The notes below the pieces were generated by a model. The model ran no database searches. It worked only from the letters and a program-made list of their open reading frames with translations, and was not told where the DNA came from. Both the position numbers and the translations under genes were made by a program. A DNA stretch of 64,000 nt from Beta vulgaris subsp. vulgaris. Its lineage: Eukaryota; Streptophyta; Magnoliopsida; Caryophyllales; Amaranthaceae. This document shows, piece after piece, positions 34,916 through 47,179 of the stretch. The stretch lies in contig NC_079206.1 of NCBI RefSeq assembly GCF_026745355.1, positions 46,691,252 to 46,755,251 of the forward strand, given 5' to 3'. Positions within the stretch are counted from its first letter, which is position 1, and the number at the start of each line of letters is the position of its first letter.

Positions 34916-37050
34916 TTCTTTCAATTTATAAAATTTTAATTTCATGAGCCGAGTCGAGCCTGGTTTTGTTCGTTTCGAGCTCAAGTCGAGCCTAACTTTT
35001 TTAGGCTCGACGAGCTTTGAGCTCGAGCTCGAGCCGACCTTTACCTCATACTCTCGCGTCGAGTCGAGCCTAGGTATGTTCAGTCTCGGTTCGGCTCGTT
35101 AACACCCCTAATCCCCATTAACACTCAGTGAATACGTAGGAGTAGTTATGCAAATCATCATTCAACCCACAAATTTCTTAGGGAAGTTTAAACCATATAT
35201 CAATTCTTCAATAAATCTCCAGCTTAGAGAATCATAAGCTTTACGTAGATCAACTTCGATGGTGCATCTAGCAGGCAACTCTTTTATCTTGTACATTTTC
35301 AGCATATCTTGGCAGATTAAGATATTGTGCATAATAATTCTATCTTTTACAAAAGCACTTTGCACAGGGTCAACTATGTGGCCAAGTACTTGCTTTAATC
35401 TTTCACATAGCATCTTAGATATAACTTTCTACAGGACATTGCAACATGCAATGGGCCTGAATTGGGTCACATCAGTAGGTTGCTCAATTTTAGGTATCAG
35501 GCACAATATTGTTGCATTTAGCTGTTTAAGCAACTTACCAGTCTGAAGGAAGTTCAATATTGCTGCACTGATTTTAGTGCCAACACAACTCCAAGCTTTC
35601 TTGAAAAAGTGGCTTGTGTACCCATCTGGCCCATGCGCTTTGTTATCATCAATGGCAAACAAGGCTCTCCTAACATACTCTACTGTAAAGTCACAACATA
35701 AAACCCTTTGCTGATCACTTGAAATTACACTGCACTCTTGAATTATTTTCTTGCTAAGATGCATAGTAGTAGCCTTTTCAGCACCCAATAGCTCTTTATA
35801 AAACTCTAAAAAAGCTCCTTCAATTTCACCATTCTCTTCCTTCCAAACCCCTGGCAGGTTTTTAATTCTACTTAATTTATTATGAAATCTTCCCTGCTTC
35901 AATAAAGAATGAAAGTAAGCAGTATTCGAGCCCCCTTTTTTCAGCCACTGCTGCTTCACCTTATGATGCAAAAAACTTAATCTAGCCTCATTAAGAGATA
36001 AATATTCATTTTGAGCTTCACTTTCTTGGCTGTGCAATTGACCATTACTAAGATCACTATGTACTTGTTGCTGAATGGCAATAAGTTTCTTATAAGCCTC
36101 ATCTGCAGTATTTTCAACATCTGCAAACTTCTCCTTATTTAACTCCTTCACCCCTTTCTTTAAACTCTTTAACTTCTTGACAACTCTAAACATTATTAAA
36201 ACTCCTTGAATTCTCTCCTCCCACCCAGCTATCTCCATAAATGATGCAGCTTCAGTCCACATATTGAAAAACCTAAAGGGCTTAGGTTTACTTATAGACC
36301 CTTTATCTAACTTAATTAGACAAGGGCCCAAGATAAAAGATAGTTTCAACATCTGGAAAATGTTCCATCCATATTTCATTCACAACAGCTCTATCAATTC
36401 GAGAGAAGACTCTATCACGCCCCTCTTGTTTGTTAGACCAGGTATAAAAAGGTCCAATAGTTGCTTGCTCCTGAAGTTCACATTTTCGTAGACATTGTCT
36501 TAACTCCATAACTTCATCTAAAGTAATGGTGGATCCTATTCTTTCATTCAGATGAAGAACATTGTTAAAATCCCCACCCACCAGCCAAGCACCATTGACA
36601 ACCTTACTCATCGTGTGATGATCCAGCCATAAAGGTAACCTCTCCTGAGCCTTATTAAAACCATACACCATTGTGACCCAACACTTCTTCCCAATAGCCA
36701 GAATTTCCACACTGTAGTGAATGAATTGAGCAGAACACTCAATTATATTAACAACAAATTTATTTGGCAACTAGATAACCCAAATTCTTCCTCCAGGATG
36801 AGTATTATAATTTGTAACAACACTCCACTTATTACCAAAATGACCAAAAACCTTAAGGAAGCTATTACTCCTTACGCTAGATTCAAGGAGATCACATAGT
36901 CCAATACCATGATGTTCAAGGAACCATTTCACATCAAAATATTTCTATGAACTATTGAGGCCCCTTGTATTCCAGAATCCAATATTATCAATGTGGAGGG
37001 ATAACAACCCCTACCACCTGTGTTGTACAATTTAACTCCTTCAAGAGCCC

Positions 37051-38063
37051 TCATATAGTATCACTAGTAGCTATTCCCTCTTGCTGCACCACTTCTTTCA
37101 TAGCTTCACTCCCTACAGTTACAGATTCAACATTTGCACCAACTACCGCCTCTCTAGTTTCCTCTGAAATTGTGGCAAGAGTAGACCTACCATTCTTCTG
37201 GTTAGCATCCTGTCCTAGATCCCTCTGATTCCTAAAAGAACTAGAAGCATTACCAGCCTGTACCTTAAGCACCCACTTTTGTCGAGGTTTGATCTTCATC
37301 TTTGCAACCTCATACCTCTTTTTGCCTGCACTCAACATCAATATGGCCAATACCCTTGCAATCTGAGCGAAATATTGGCTTAAATTCATAATGAACTTTT
37401 TGCTGCATCATCACTCCTTGTTCATTCATGAAGGATATTGAATCAGGGAACTCCTGGTCAACACTCACCTTCACAACTATTCTAGCATATGCCAGAATAT
37501 CCTTTTGAGTAGTTGGACGATCAGTGCATAGGTTTCCCTACTAGCCCAGCCAATTTATTTAATGAAATTTGGCCCCAATAATTCAATGGCAAGTAAGGCG
37601 ATCGTATCCAAGTAGGAACCTGCTTCACATCAGTCTTTTGCAGATCAAAATCAGGGGTCCAGTATCTCACAATTACTGGCTTTCGATCATATAGAATTGG
37701 TCTTGCCTCTAATGCTTTCTACTTACACTCTGCAGTACGAAATCTAACAACAAACACTCCATTATGCATCATAGCTACCTTTTCCACTCCATATTTGCCC
37801 CGCATCCTCCTGATAAATCCATCAATGATACGAAACGGAGGTTTAATGCCAAGGATATAACAAATAAAAATGGAATTATATTCCAGTATTCTATCTCCGG
37901 AGTCACATAATCTAAAGAAATATGAACTAGTCTCATTCATATAAATTGAATAATGAGAGTGAAGATCATCTTCATCCGATGTCCAAGTCAAAACTGGCAT
38001 TTCATTCATGTCATTCACATTACGCATCCTCTTCGCATCTTCAGTTTGTGGAATTCTTAACAT
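37051..38063 (-). pseudogene. LINE ORF1 (DUF4283-like), broken
   Basis: Starts at ATG 38061-38063. Residues about 70-112 form the DUF4283 core, with RRMRGKYGVEKVAMM and GVFVVRF. A stop at 37719-37721 and later frame changes interrupt it. The remaining parts include WTPDFDL near 37650, a degraded zinc knuckle (CKGIGH near 37350, with an expected Cys replaced) and a low-complexity tail ending at 37051. ORF1 proteins package LINE RNA. The related ORF1 at 1-1140 has the same order. Confidence 0.85.
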
Positions 38064-38243
38064 ATTACTTTTTTGGCGCTCTAAAAGAGATATTTTAGCT
38101 TAATTTCCTATCTTCTTCCCATTATTTCCTTATTTCGAACCTTTTGCCATTGTTTCAGCTATTGCCGAGCTCAAAAGCGGAAAAAAATGGGTTACCGTTT
38201 CATTGATATTCTAGAGAGAGGAGAGAGTTTCGACCAACAACTA

Positions 38244-38665
38244 GTTTTATTTAAAAAAATTAACGGCCATCCGAAACCTGCAACTATGAATTTCTTGCTT
38301 CACCTCTAGTTTAGGGAGAGGCAGAATAACAACTACATTGTCCTGTTTTTAAGTTTTACTATTTTGAGTTTTTCAAATTTTATTTTGACTATAATGCATT
38401 ATTTATTTATGGAAAAATGTATTCATGTGGTGTCATGTTGCATTCGTCTAACTATATAATTTTTAAAATAAAAATTCTATCATTTTTACATGTACCTAAT
38501 TAAACATATTAATAGTCAAAGTTGTGAATGAAAAAGGCTCTAAAAATTAAATGGCATAACTAAAAAGATAGTGGAAATATTGTATAGTACATGGATATCT
38601 TTTTTAAACTTTTGGTACGGTGCAAATGTAAAGATGTATAAGAGGGGTCCATTTTCATAAATCAT
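38244..38665. other. AT-rich DNA between LINE and MITE
   Basis: No gene recognised. Confidence 0.5.
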
Positions 38666-38668
38666 TAA

Positions 38669-38977
38669 GGGGGCGTTTGGTTCATTTGATTTGGTATAAG
38701 GTATGGGTTTAGAATGAGCAAAACCCATACCTATTGTTTGTTTACAAAATTAAAAGATTTAAAATCAATACCTCAAACGCATAAGGTATGGGGTTTAGAA
38801 ACCTAAGGGGATAGGTGGGTATGGCTTATACCAATACCTCAAGGTATCAAATAGAATAAAAAAATTCATTCTCAAGTAAAACCAAACACATGGTATTACG
38901 TATCAAATTCAAAACTTATACCACCTTAATTTCATTCCTGATTCCAAACCCATACCACTATATGAACCAAAGTCCCC
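38669..38977. mobile_element. Tourist-like (PIF/Harbinger) MITE
   Basis: Left end GGGGGCGTTTGGTTC, right end in complement GGGGACTTTGGTTC. Flanked by TAA on both sides (38666-38668, 38978-38980), the 3-bp target of PIF/Harbinger elements. The 309-bp body is itself partly palindromic, with repeated 'ccataccta' and 'ataccaata' words. Confidence 0.88.
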
Positions 38978-38980
38978 TAA

Positions 38981-40149
38981 GTATTGTTTCATACTTCACC
39001 TATTCCATTATAATCACATCACATGAGAGTGACTTACACACTAAGGAGCCCATGTAAACATGAGAGAAATAAAGAAAGATCTCATTATAAAATAAGATAA
39101 TGATGTAATAGATATGAATTAACTGTTCTAAAATGGAAAAAGATGTTGTAGAACAAAAAAAGTATTCTATTAGAGAATAAAATAAATATTATTTATAGTT
39201 ATTTGTAGCTTAAGTTTTCTTACCTATTGTGTGGGAATAATCAATATAAGTTATATATCTATGTTATATATAGAAAATCCTATGCAAATTATGAGAACTA
39301 ATTCTCCTCCCTTTTCCCTTTATTGTCGGCCATCTCAAGTCCATATTGGTTCTTGTATTGCTTTGTCTAACTTGTGATGCAATGTGTGAACTCACAGGAT
39401 TAATGTATTTTACTTATAGATCCAAGCAATATTGTCCTACTAATCATATTTATTATGTAGCAAGCAAACATGATTACTAAAATAATTCACCTTCATAGTT
39501 AGTTCCTATTTATTAGTAATTATCGAAAATGTCTAAGGATATGTTCCTTCCAACTCCCACTTGTTCGAAAACAAGAGCGCAATGTAAAATTCCCTAAATC
39601 ACTTTAATGCCAAATTTGATAGCACTGTGTTATTCTCAAATTTTTGTTCCTTGATTGATGAGTTCGAATTGTTCAAATAAGTAGCACTTTATCCTATTTA
39701 GCATGGCCATGCGATTTTTTCAGTTCTTGCTCATAATGTGGCGCATACACTGTTCTTATCTAATTGGAGGGCCTATCCACTCTTGTATGGCCACTATTTC
39801 CATTCAATTCTCAGCTCACCTTACCACTGTGTTTACAACCTTCTTTACAGCGCGGTGTTTTACATCGTTTAAACTAATTATTGTAGACGCATAATCATGT
39901 GTCCCCATTTAAGAATCCGATGATGAAACATATCGCGGTCTTAATTGGTCCAACCTAAGGAGAGAGCAGTTTGAAGAGCCAAAACTCTCTTAAAGTGATA
40001 AAGTTTATTTTGATCCTATTATAAAGCTCAATTATTCTTGATAATGAATTAAATTTTGAGTTGATAACTTAGTTTTAAGCCCAATCCTTAGAAAAAGCCC
40101 AATAATTAATTACTGATGATGATTAATTATTTTATTTTAATAAATAAAT
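38981..40149. other. Unassigned AT-rich DNA left of the copia element
   Basis: No clear gene. The style of 39190-39960 (short unbroken stretches, 'cgaaaacaagagcgcaatg') recalls LTR retrotransposon DNA, possibly the host element into which the copia inserted, continuing at 50960-51268. I cannot identify it. Confidence 0.35.
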
Positions 40150-40154
40150 ATTTT

Positions 40155-41513
40155 TGTTGAACCCTAGTTTTGATAATGACAAAGAAACAAAGGAACAAAC
40201 TAAGTAGTGAACTAATGAATTATTTAAGTGTATGGTGTCTAAGGTATCAATGCAAGGAACTGGGAGAATACGAAGTCAATGAAGAAGTCAAGAGAGGATT
40301 TCAAAGGCTAAGTAAAGAAGTTTCTATGTTGATACTGGAGCAAGCATTGGATCAAGAATAATAGAAGCTAGGCGTTTTATTTTCTAGTTCCAATGTAAAG
40401 GAACAAAGAAAGAATGGTAAGGAACTGTGGCAGATATTTGAGAATGAGCGTTTGTTCCTTTGTAAGGAACAAACTAGTGGCACTTACGAAATATGTTAAA
40501 GGAACTGATAATATAAGGAACTAGACTTAGGCGTGTATTATGTAACGGTTAAAAGATAATGGAGTAAGTCATGCCTAGATTATAGGAAATTAGTTATTTC
40601 TAATTTCAAATGATAAAATCAGTTTTAAAAAGAAAATCTGTTTTTGAAAAGATTTTATTTTTCGGAAAATAAGAAAATAAATATCCGGTTGTTAGAAAGA
40701 TTTTATTTCAAAGATATTATTTTCTTAAAGATTAAAATTCAGTTTAAAGATAAAAAGAGTTTATAAAAACTGATTTTCGGATAATGCTCAAGGAACTCCT
40801 ATTATTTAGGAGTAATGGCTGCATTTATCCACGTTCATTTATAGTTCATGGGATCATGGGACATGATGTAAAACGTGTTCCTTAGGGGAAGGAACATCAT
40901 GGGTAAATGGATTAAAACTGTACTCTAACATTAATCCCACGTTCTTCATGATTAACACTATAAATATAGAAGTCTAGATAAGTTCCAAATTGTGTCTGAC
41001 TAAGTAATTAAGTGAGTTTAACTTATTAAGTGTCAGTGCCTTCATTCTCTCATAATAGCCATTTGTTCTTTGCCTTCTTACTCTAATTCCACTAAGCTTA
41101 TTTCGATCAATTGTATTTTGGTTTTTGGGGTAAGGGAACTTTGAGTGAAGTTCTGTAAGAGAAAGGCTTTGAGTGAAGCTTGTATGTGTGAGAAAACTTC
41201 GAGTGAAGTTGAGAGGAACTGCTGTTAAGGGAACAGTGGTTCAGGAACTTGAGTTTAGGAACTCAAGGTGGGGCTCGAGTTAGAATTAGGTTGTAACAGA
41301 GTTGTTTGGCCTAATTAGTGAAAGTGTTGAGTTTAAAATCCCTAGTGGTCGAGGTTGTTTCTTCTTGTTGGGCCCAAGAAGTTTTTCCTCGTAAAAATCC
41401 CTTGTGTTCCTTTAGCTTGTTTATTCGTTTAAGTTTTAATTTCCGCAAAAAGTTACGTTTATTTCTACACCTACAATTCACCCCCCTCTTGTAGTGTTCC
41501 TAGGGAAATAACA
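40155..41513 (+). repeat. Copia 5' LTR
   Basis: Starts TGTTGAACCC and ends GGAAATAACA. About 20 copies of GGAAC/GTTCC lie in 1359 bp, including an 11-bp-stem palindrome GTTTGTTCCTT..AAGGAACAAAC at 40450-40474. A TATA-like CTATAAATATAG at about 40968-40979 is the likely core promoter, with RNA starting near 41005. An ORF at 40170-40361 is present in both LTRs but resembles nothing I know. Confidence 0.95.
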
Positions 41514-41515
41514 AT

Positions 41516-41527
41516 TGGTATCAGAGC
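41516..41527 (+). other. Primer binding site (initiator tRNA-Met)
   Basis: TGGTATCAGAGC two bases after the 5' LTR, the standard copia primer site. Confidence 0.95.
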
Positions 41528-41578
41528 TAGAACTCACGTAAGATAGGAAACCCTATTGAGGAAAAGATCCAAGGAACA

Positions 41579-43361
41579 ATGAATACCACCGAGAAACTTG
41601 AAGAAGGTTATTCCACTCAAAGGCCTCCTATGTTCAATGGGAAGTACTACAACTATTGGAAGAACCGCATGGAGATATTCATCAAGGCTGAAAACTATCA
41701 GGTATGGAGAGTCATTGAAGTTGGTGATTTCGAAGTCACAACTACAAATGACAAAAATGAGGTAACTCTTAAACCCCTCTCTGATTATGACAAATCTGAT
41801 TTTGAAAAAATGGAAGTAAATGCCATGGCTATTAAATATTGCATTGTGGACTTGGACCCCATGAACATAATAGGATCATGGGATGCAAATCCGCAAAGCA
41901 AATATGGGATTTACTAGAAGTAACCCACGAAGGAACTAATGAAGTTAAAAGATCGAAAATTGATTTACTTATGAATCAATATGAACTGTTCTGCATGAAA
42001 TCCAAAGAAAGCATCCGAGACATGTTTACTCGTTTTACTAACATTATAAATGAGTTGGCTTCTCTTGGAAAGTTTATTTCATCTGAGGAACAGGTTCGAA
42101 AGGTTCTTAGGAGTCTTCCTAAGGACAGATGGATGGCTAAAGTCACGCTCTTCAAGAAACAAAAGACTTCACTAAGTTCAACTTAGAACAGCTGGCAGGG
42201 TCACTTATGACTCATGAGCTTCACCTTGATACTGAATATGGTGAAAGCTCCAAATCAAAATCAATTGCTCTCAAAGCAGATGATGAAGATGATTCGGACT
42301 CTGAAGAAGAAGAAGCAGCCCTCATGGTTCGAAAATTTCGAAAGATGTACAGGAACATGAAGAATGGAAACTTCAAAGGTAAAACTAAGAAATTTTCTAA
42401 CAAAGCTGCTTGTCATAAATGTGGAAGTACAGATCACTTCATCAAAGAATGTCCTCTTTGGGAAAACGACAAAACCAAAGAAAGGAACAAGGAACGCTTT
42501 GCTGAAAGGAACAAAGAATCAAAAGCACCTTTCTCTAAGGCAAATGTGCGCAAAGCTATGATAGCTGCTTGGGGAGATTCAGAGACGGAAGAAGAAGAGG
42601 AACAACCAACTGAAGAAACAGCAAACCTTTGCCTCATGGCAAACACTGACGAAAAAGAAGATGAAGAAAAAATTGAGGTAAGTCAACATGGACTTGAGTC
42701 AGAACTAGATGGTAAAACTAGGACTGAAATATATGATCTTCTTTATGATGCAATTCTTGAATGTAGAGATGAACGTGAAAAACGTGAACAAACGGAACAA
42801 GCCTTAAAGGTTTGCAAGGAACACATAGAATGGCTTAAGAAAATGAGAACTGATGTCGAAACTAGATTTTTGATTTTTTTGATAAAAACTTAAAAATCAA
42901 AGAATGTTATGAGAGTTTGAAAAATGAAAATTATCTAATTAATTTAGAGATTTCACACTTGAAGGAATTTGTCCCTGTTCTGAGTTCCTTTGATATAAGA
43001 TCAACCCCTTTGAAAGGATACAGATCTGAGATTGAAAAAATAAATAAAGAGAAAAATTATTTTAAAGGAACAGATCTGTAATCTTAAAAAGGAACTGGTT
43101 GTCGCAAGGAACAGAGGCAAAATCATGAAAGTTCCTAAGTGGATTGAGAAACCACAGACCAAAAGGAAGGAAGGTCTTGGTTTTGAAAACTACAAGAAAA
43201 GGAACAAGACAAAGAAATATGTTGATCTACCTAGTGATAAGTTCTGTATGTATTGTGGCAAGGTAGGTCATTACATAAATCAATGTCAACTAAAATCTGA
43301 GATGATTGGGAAAAATGTGACAATAAGTAAGAAAAAAATGGGTTGTCAAAACAAATCCTAG
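41579..43361 (+). pseudogene. Copia gag (UBN2-like, two CCHC knuckles), frameshifted
   Basis: Gag forms the virus-like particle and binds the element RNA. It starts at ATG 41579 with the typical PPMFNGKYYNYWKNRMEIF opening. The UBN2/Retrotran_gag_2-like region crosses frames near 41880 and again near 42180. A first zinc knuckle CHKCGSTDHFIKEC lies at about 42411-42455, followed by acidic coiled-coil sequence ending at 42893. A second knuckle CMYCGKVGHYINQC lies at about 43246-43290. The breaks look like single-base changes, so the parent gene was probably intact recently. Confidence 0.9.
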
Positions 43362-43417
43362 TCAAGAACAGGAACCCACGAAAGATGGGGTTCCTTCAAC
43401 TAACAACTAGTTGATTT

Positions 43418-46400
43418 TTGCAGGTTGGAGTGAGGGGGAACAACACTTGGTATCTCGATAGTGGTTGTTCCAAGCACATGACAGGAGACAAAACGAAGTT
43501 TCTCTCACTCACAACCTATGAAGGTGGCAGTGTAACATTTGGTGATAATAAGAAAGGTAACATTGTTGCTATGGGTAAGGTCGGTAAGTCACCATTACAC
43601 TCCATTGAAAATGTATTTTTAGTTGAAGGTCTAAAACATAATCTATTAAGCATTTCTCAATTCTGTGACAAAGGAAATACTGTAAAATTTGATAAGAAAA
43701 ATGCTTAATCATCAACATTAAAACTAAGAAGGTTATTTGGAAGGAACAAGGAAAGGGAACACATACATTGTGGATCTAGACCTTGTTCCTCAAATCAATT
43801 TAACTTGTCTTAGTGTTATTGAAGATGATTCACTTCTATGGCACAAGCGTCTAGGACATGCTAGCTTTTCATTACTTGAGAAACTTAGATCAAAAGACCT
43901 TGTTTTAGGATTACCATCCATAAAATTTCATATTGATCAAGTTTGTGATGCATGTGCACGAGGTAAACAAGTAAGATCCTCTTTCAAATCTAAAACGATT
44001 GTAAGTACCACTAAACCATTAGAGTTAATTCATATGGACTTATGTGGACCCATGAGAATTCAAAGCAGAAGTGGAAAGAGGTATGTACTTGTGATTGTAG
44101 ATGACTACTCTAGGTACACTTGGGTTATTTTTCTCTCTAGTAAAGATGAAACTTATGATGAGTTCCTTGTCTTTGCTAAAAGAGTTCAAAACCTAAGTGG
44201 ACATAAAATAATGCACATTAGATCAGATCATGGCAAGGAATTCGAAAATTATAAATTTGATGACCTAAGCAGAGATAATGGCCTAGATCATAATTTTTCT
44301 GCCCCTAGAACACCACAACAAAATGGTGTTGTAGAAAGGAAAAATAGAACTTTGGAGGAAATGTCTAGAACCATGTTAATTGCTAGTGAACTTCCAAGGA
44401 ACTTTTGGGCTGAAGCTGTTAATACTGCTTGTCACATAATTAATCGTGCCATGATGAGACCTATCATTAATAAAACTCCTTATGAACTTTACTTTGGAAA
44501 GAAACCAAACATCACCTATTTTAGAACATTTGGATGCAAATGTTATGTGCATAATAATGGAAAAGATAATCTTGGAAAATTTGATGCAAGGAGTGATGAA
44601 GCAACATTTTTAGGATACTCCTCACATAGTAAAGCTTATAGAGTATATAACAAGAGAACTATGTGTGTTGAAGAAAGCATTCATGTAATCTTTGATGAAT
44701 CTGACAAACATAATCCAAGCATACAGGTTGATGACTATGAGATAGGGTTAGCACAACCTAGTCCAAGGAACACAGATTCACAAGAAGAAGAAGAAGTGAA
44801 AGAGGAAAGGAACGAGGAATTGAAAATAATGAAATCAATGATGTTCCTGTTCCTCAAGGAGGAGAAGATGCTCCTGTTCCTCTAAATGAAGGAACTGAGT
44901 CCACCGAGGCTAACAGAGGAACAACTGAGCAGAGTTCCTCATCCACTCAAGGAACTCATGAGGAACAACATGTTCCTATAAGAGAGTTTCAACCAAAACC
45001 TTGGAGATTACAAAAGTCACATCCTGTGGAACTCATAATCAGCGACATATCCAAAGGTACGCAAACTAGATCTCAGTTAAGGAACTTTTGTGCATTTCAT
45101 GCGTTCCTATCAATGATGGAACCAAGAAATCATGAAGAAGCCTTAACTGACTCTGATTGGATTATTGCAATGCAAGCTGAATTAAATGAGTTTGAAAGAA
45201 ACAAGGTATGGCATCTAGTTCCTTCATCTAAACAACAAAAAGTAATTGGCTTAAAATGGGTGTTTAGAAACAAACTAGATGAATATGGAACCATTGTAAG
45301 AAACAAAGCTAGACTTGTAGTAAAAGGTTATAACCAACAAGAAGGAATTGATTATGAAGAAACCTTTGCTCCTGTAGCTAGATTAGAAGCCATTAGAATT
45401 TAATTGCATTTGCTGCTTACATGGGATTCAAATTATATCAAATGGATGTTAAGTGTGCATTTTTAAATGGCTATCTAAACGAAGATGTATATGTTGAACA
45501 ACCCCCTGGTTTGAAAATAATAATCTCCCAAATCATGTCTACAAGCTTGATAAAGCTCTTTATGGGTTAAAACAAGCACCTAGATCATGGTATGAGAGAT
45601 TATCAAGTTCCTTTTAGAAACCACTTTAAAAGAGGAAAGGTTGATAAAACCTTGTTCCTAAAATCTAAAGGAACTGATATTTTGCTTGTTCAAATATATG
45701 TTGATGACATCATATTCGGAGCTACTAATGAAACATTGTGCAAAGAATTCTCAAGTCTCATGAGCAATGAATTTGAAATGAGTATGATGGGTGAGTTAAA
45801 TTTCTTTCTTGGACTACAAATCAAACAAACTGAAAAAGGTATAATTGTTCACCAACAAAAATACATAAAGGAACTATTAAAGAAATATGGCCTCGAAAAT
45901 TCAAAGATAAATCACACTCCTATGGGAACTTCAACTAGATTAGATGAAGACTCCATAGGAACAAGTGTTGATCAAACAAAATATAGAGGAATGATTGGTT
46001 CACTTTTGTATCTAACTGCTAGTCGTCCAGACATAGCTTTCAGTGTTGGTTTGTGTGCTAGATTTCAAGCAAATCCAAAGGAGTCTCACCTCACTGCTGT
46101 GAAGAGAATTCTTAGATACCTTAAAGGAACAGATGATCTTGGACTCTACTATCCAAGAAGTGATACATTCGAACTAAAAGGATATGCAGATGCAGATTAT
46201 GCTGGAGATCTTGTAATAGGAAAAGCACCTCAGGTATGGCACAATTCCTTGGTCATAGTTTAGTTTCTTGGAGTACCAAGAAACAAAACACAGTTGCTTT
46301 ATCCACTGCTGAAGCAGAATATGTAGCGCTGCTGCATGTTGCTCTCAAATGCTTTGGATAAAACAACAACTTAGTGACTATGGAATAAACTTTGAATGTG

Positions 46401-46638
46401 TTCCTATTTATTGTGACAATACAAGTGCTATAAGTATATCTAAAGATCCAGTGCATCATTCTAGAGTAAAGCATATACATATTAGACATCACTTTTTAAG
46501 AGAAAATGTTGAAAAAGGTTTGATAAACTTGAGTTTTGTCAAACTGATTATCAGATTGCTGATATCCTAACTAAGCCTTTGCAAAGAGATAGATATGAAA
46601 AATTAAGGCTTGAGTTAGGTTTAATAAAAATTAAGTGA
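43418..46638 (+). pseudogene. Copia pol: protease, integrase, RT, RNase H, frameshifted
   Basis: The protease has its active-site DSGC near 43457. The gag-pre-integrase zinc region (HKRLGH ... CDACARGK) begins near 43840. The integrase core shows HMDLCGP near 44033, RSDHGKEFEN near 44220 and PQQNGVVERKNRT near 44310, giving the D,D,E triad. RT runs from about 45130 ([25 protein letters not shown]), with a break at 45403 and its YVDD box at 45697-45708. RNase H includes GYADADYAGD near 46180, STAEAEY near 46305 and DNTSAI near 46415. It ends at TGA 46636-46638. Breaks lie near 43708, 44885, 45403, 45590, 46215 and 46345. Confidence 0.93.
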
Positions 46639-47179
46639 TTGTTCCTATGTCAATTCCCCCATGTTTGAATCAATTTGAGTGACTTTGTGTGCTAAAAATA
46701 ATTGTGTTTAATTGCCTAAGACCATTGCAAATTGGAATGTTGCAAAACATAACCATGAAGTCAAAGAAATAAAACAACTCACAAATGTCACATAATACTC
46801 CCCTTACTGTTCCTAAGGTCAAGAAACATGCATAGTATGAAGGATATTGATATGTAGCATTAGTTGTTCCTATAGCACAAGTTCCTTAGCATTTATTTTC
46901 TTTCAAAAATTAAAATTCATAAAAATCCGAAAAATCCGAAAAATCCCAAAAATAAGGGGAACCAGTTTAATTAAATCTTGGTTCTTATTATCTTTTCTTT
47001 TCTTCTTTTTTTTTTTTTTGCTTTATTTCTTTCCCGCGTGTCATAATTACTATTACATGCAAAACTTCCTTCTTAATTCATCTAAGAAACCGTGTTCCTC
47101 TAAACCTTCATCTTCACCAAATCCGAAACCTCATCACACCCTTTGATACTCCATAAAAACCTCCAAACCTTCACAAATC
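46639..47179. other. Copia spacer between pol and extra ORF
   Basis: AT- and T-rich with several GTTCC motifs; no ORF recognised. Confidence 0.6.

Larger units (their letters stand above)
33880..35110. mobile_element. Non-autonomous hAT element inside LINE RT
   Basis: Begins TAGGGGTTTTAATGAGCC and ends with the near-complement of TAGGGGTGTTAACGAGCC. A perfect 8-bp duplication ATCCCCAT (33872-33879, 35111-35118) fits hAT transposition. Removing it restores the LINE RT frame just upstream of the GxRQGDP motif. Both ends are dense in GGCTCG/CGAGCC motifs. The centre is a diverged direct duplication. No transposase. Confidence 0.93.
32523..36990 (-). pseudogene. LINE ORF2 (endonuclease, RT, zf-RVT), broken
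   Basis: Reading leftwards: an endonuclease start near 36990 with an FWNTRGLN-type motif and a VGGDFN element near 36570; SDHSP-like sequence is disturbed by a frameshift near 36310-36380. The RT follows, with FRPIACCN at about 35440 and AYDSL near 35235. The hAT element sits just before GIRQGDPISPL (about 33820). FADDLMMF is near 33690. A zf-RVT-like domain and IWMSRN tail end at 32523. Breaks occur at several ORF borders (36312-36379, 35413-35429, 33605, 33103). The enzyme would nick and reverse-transcribe at target DNA, but is inactive here. Confidence 0.9.
32301..38231 (-). mobile_element. Full-length L1-type LINE, minus strand, split by hAT
   Basis: The poly(A) tail is the T-run at 32302-32321; the 5' end is at 38231. 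A perfect 12-bp duplication GACCAACAACTA flanks it (32289-32300 and 38232-38243), proving both ends. Without the 1239-bp hAT insertion and its duplication it is about 4.7 kb. It carries ORF1 and ORF2 in the usual order. Stops and frameshifts in both ORFs show it no longer moves. Confidence 0.95.

Noticed and set aside
40170..40361. 63-residue ORF repeated in both copia LTRs
   Set aside because: Identical because the LTRs are copies; it lies in the U3 region and I know no LTR protein like it.
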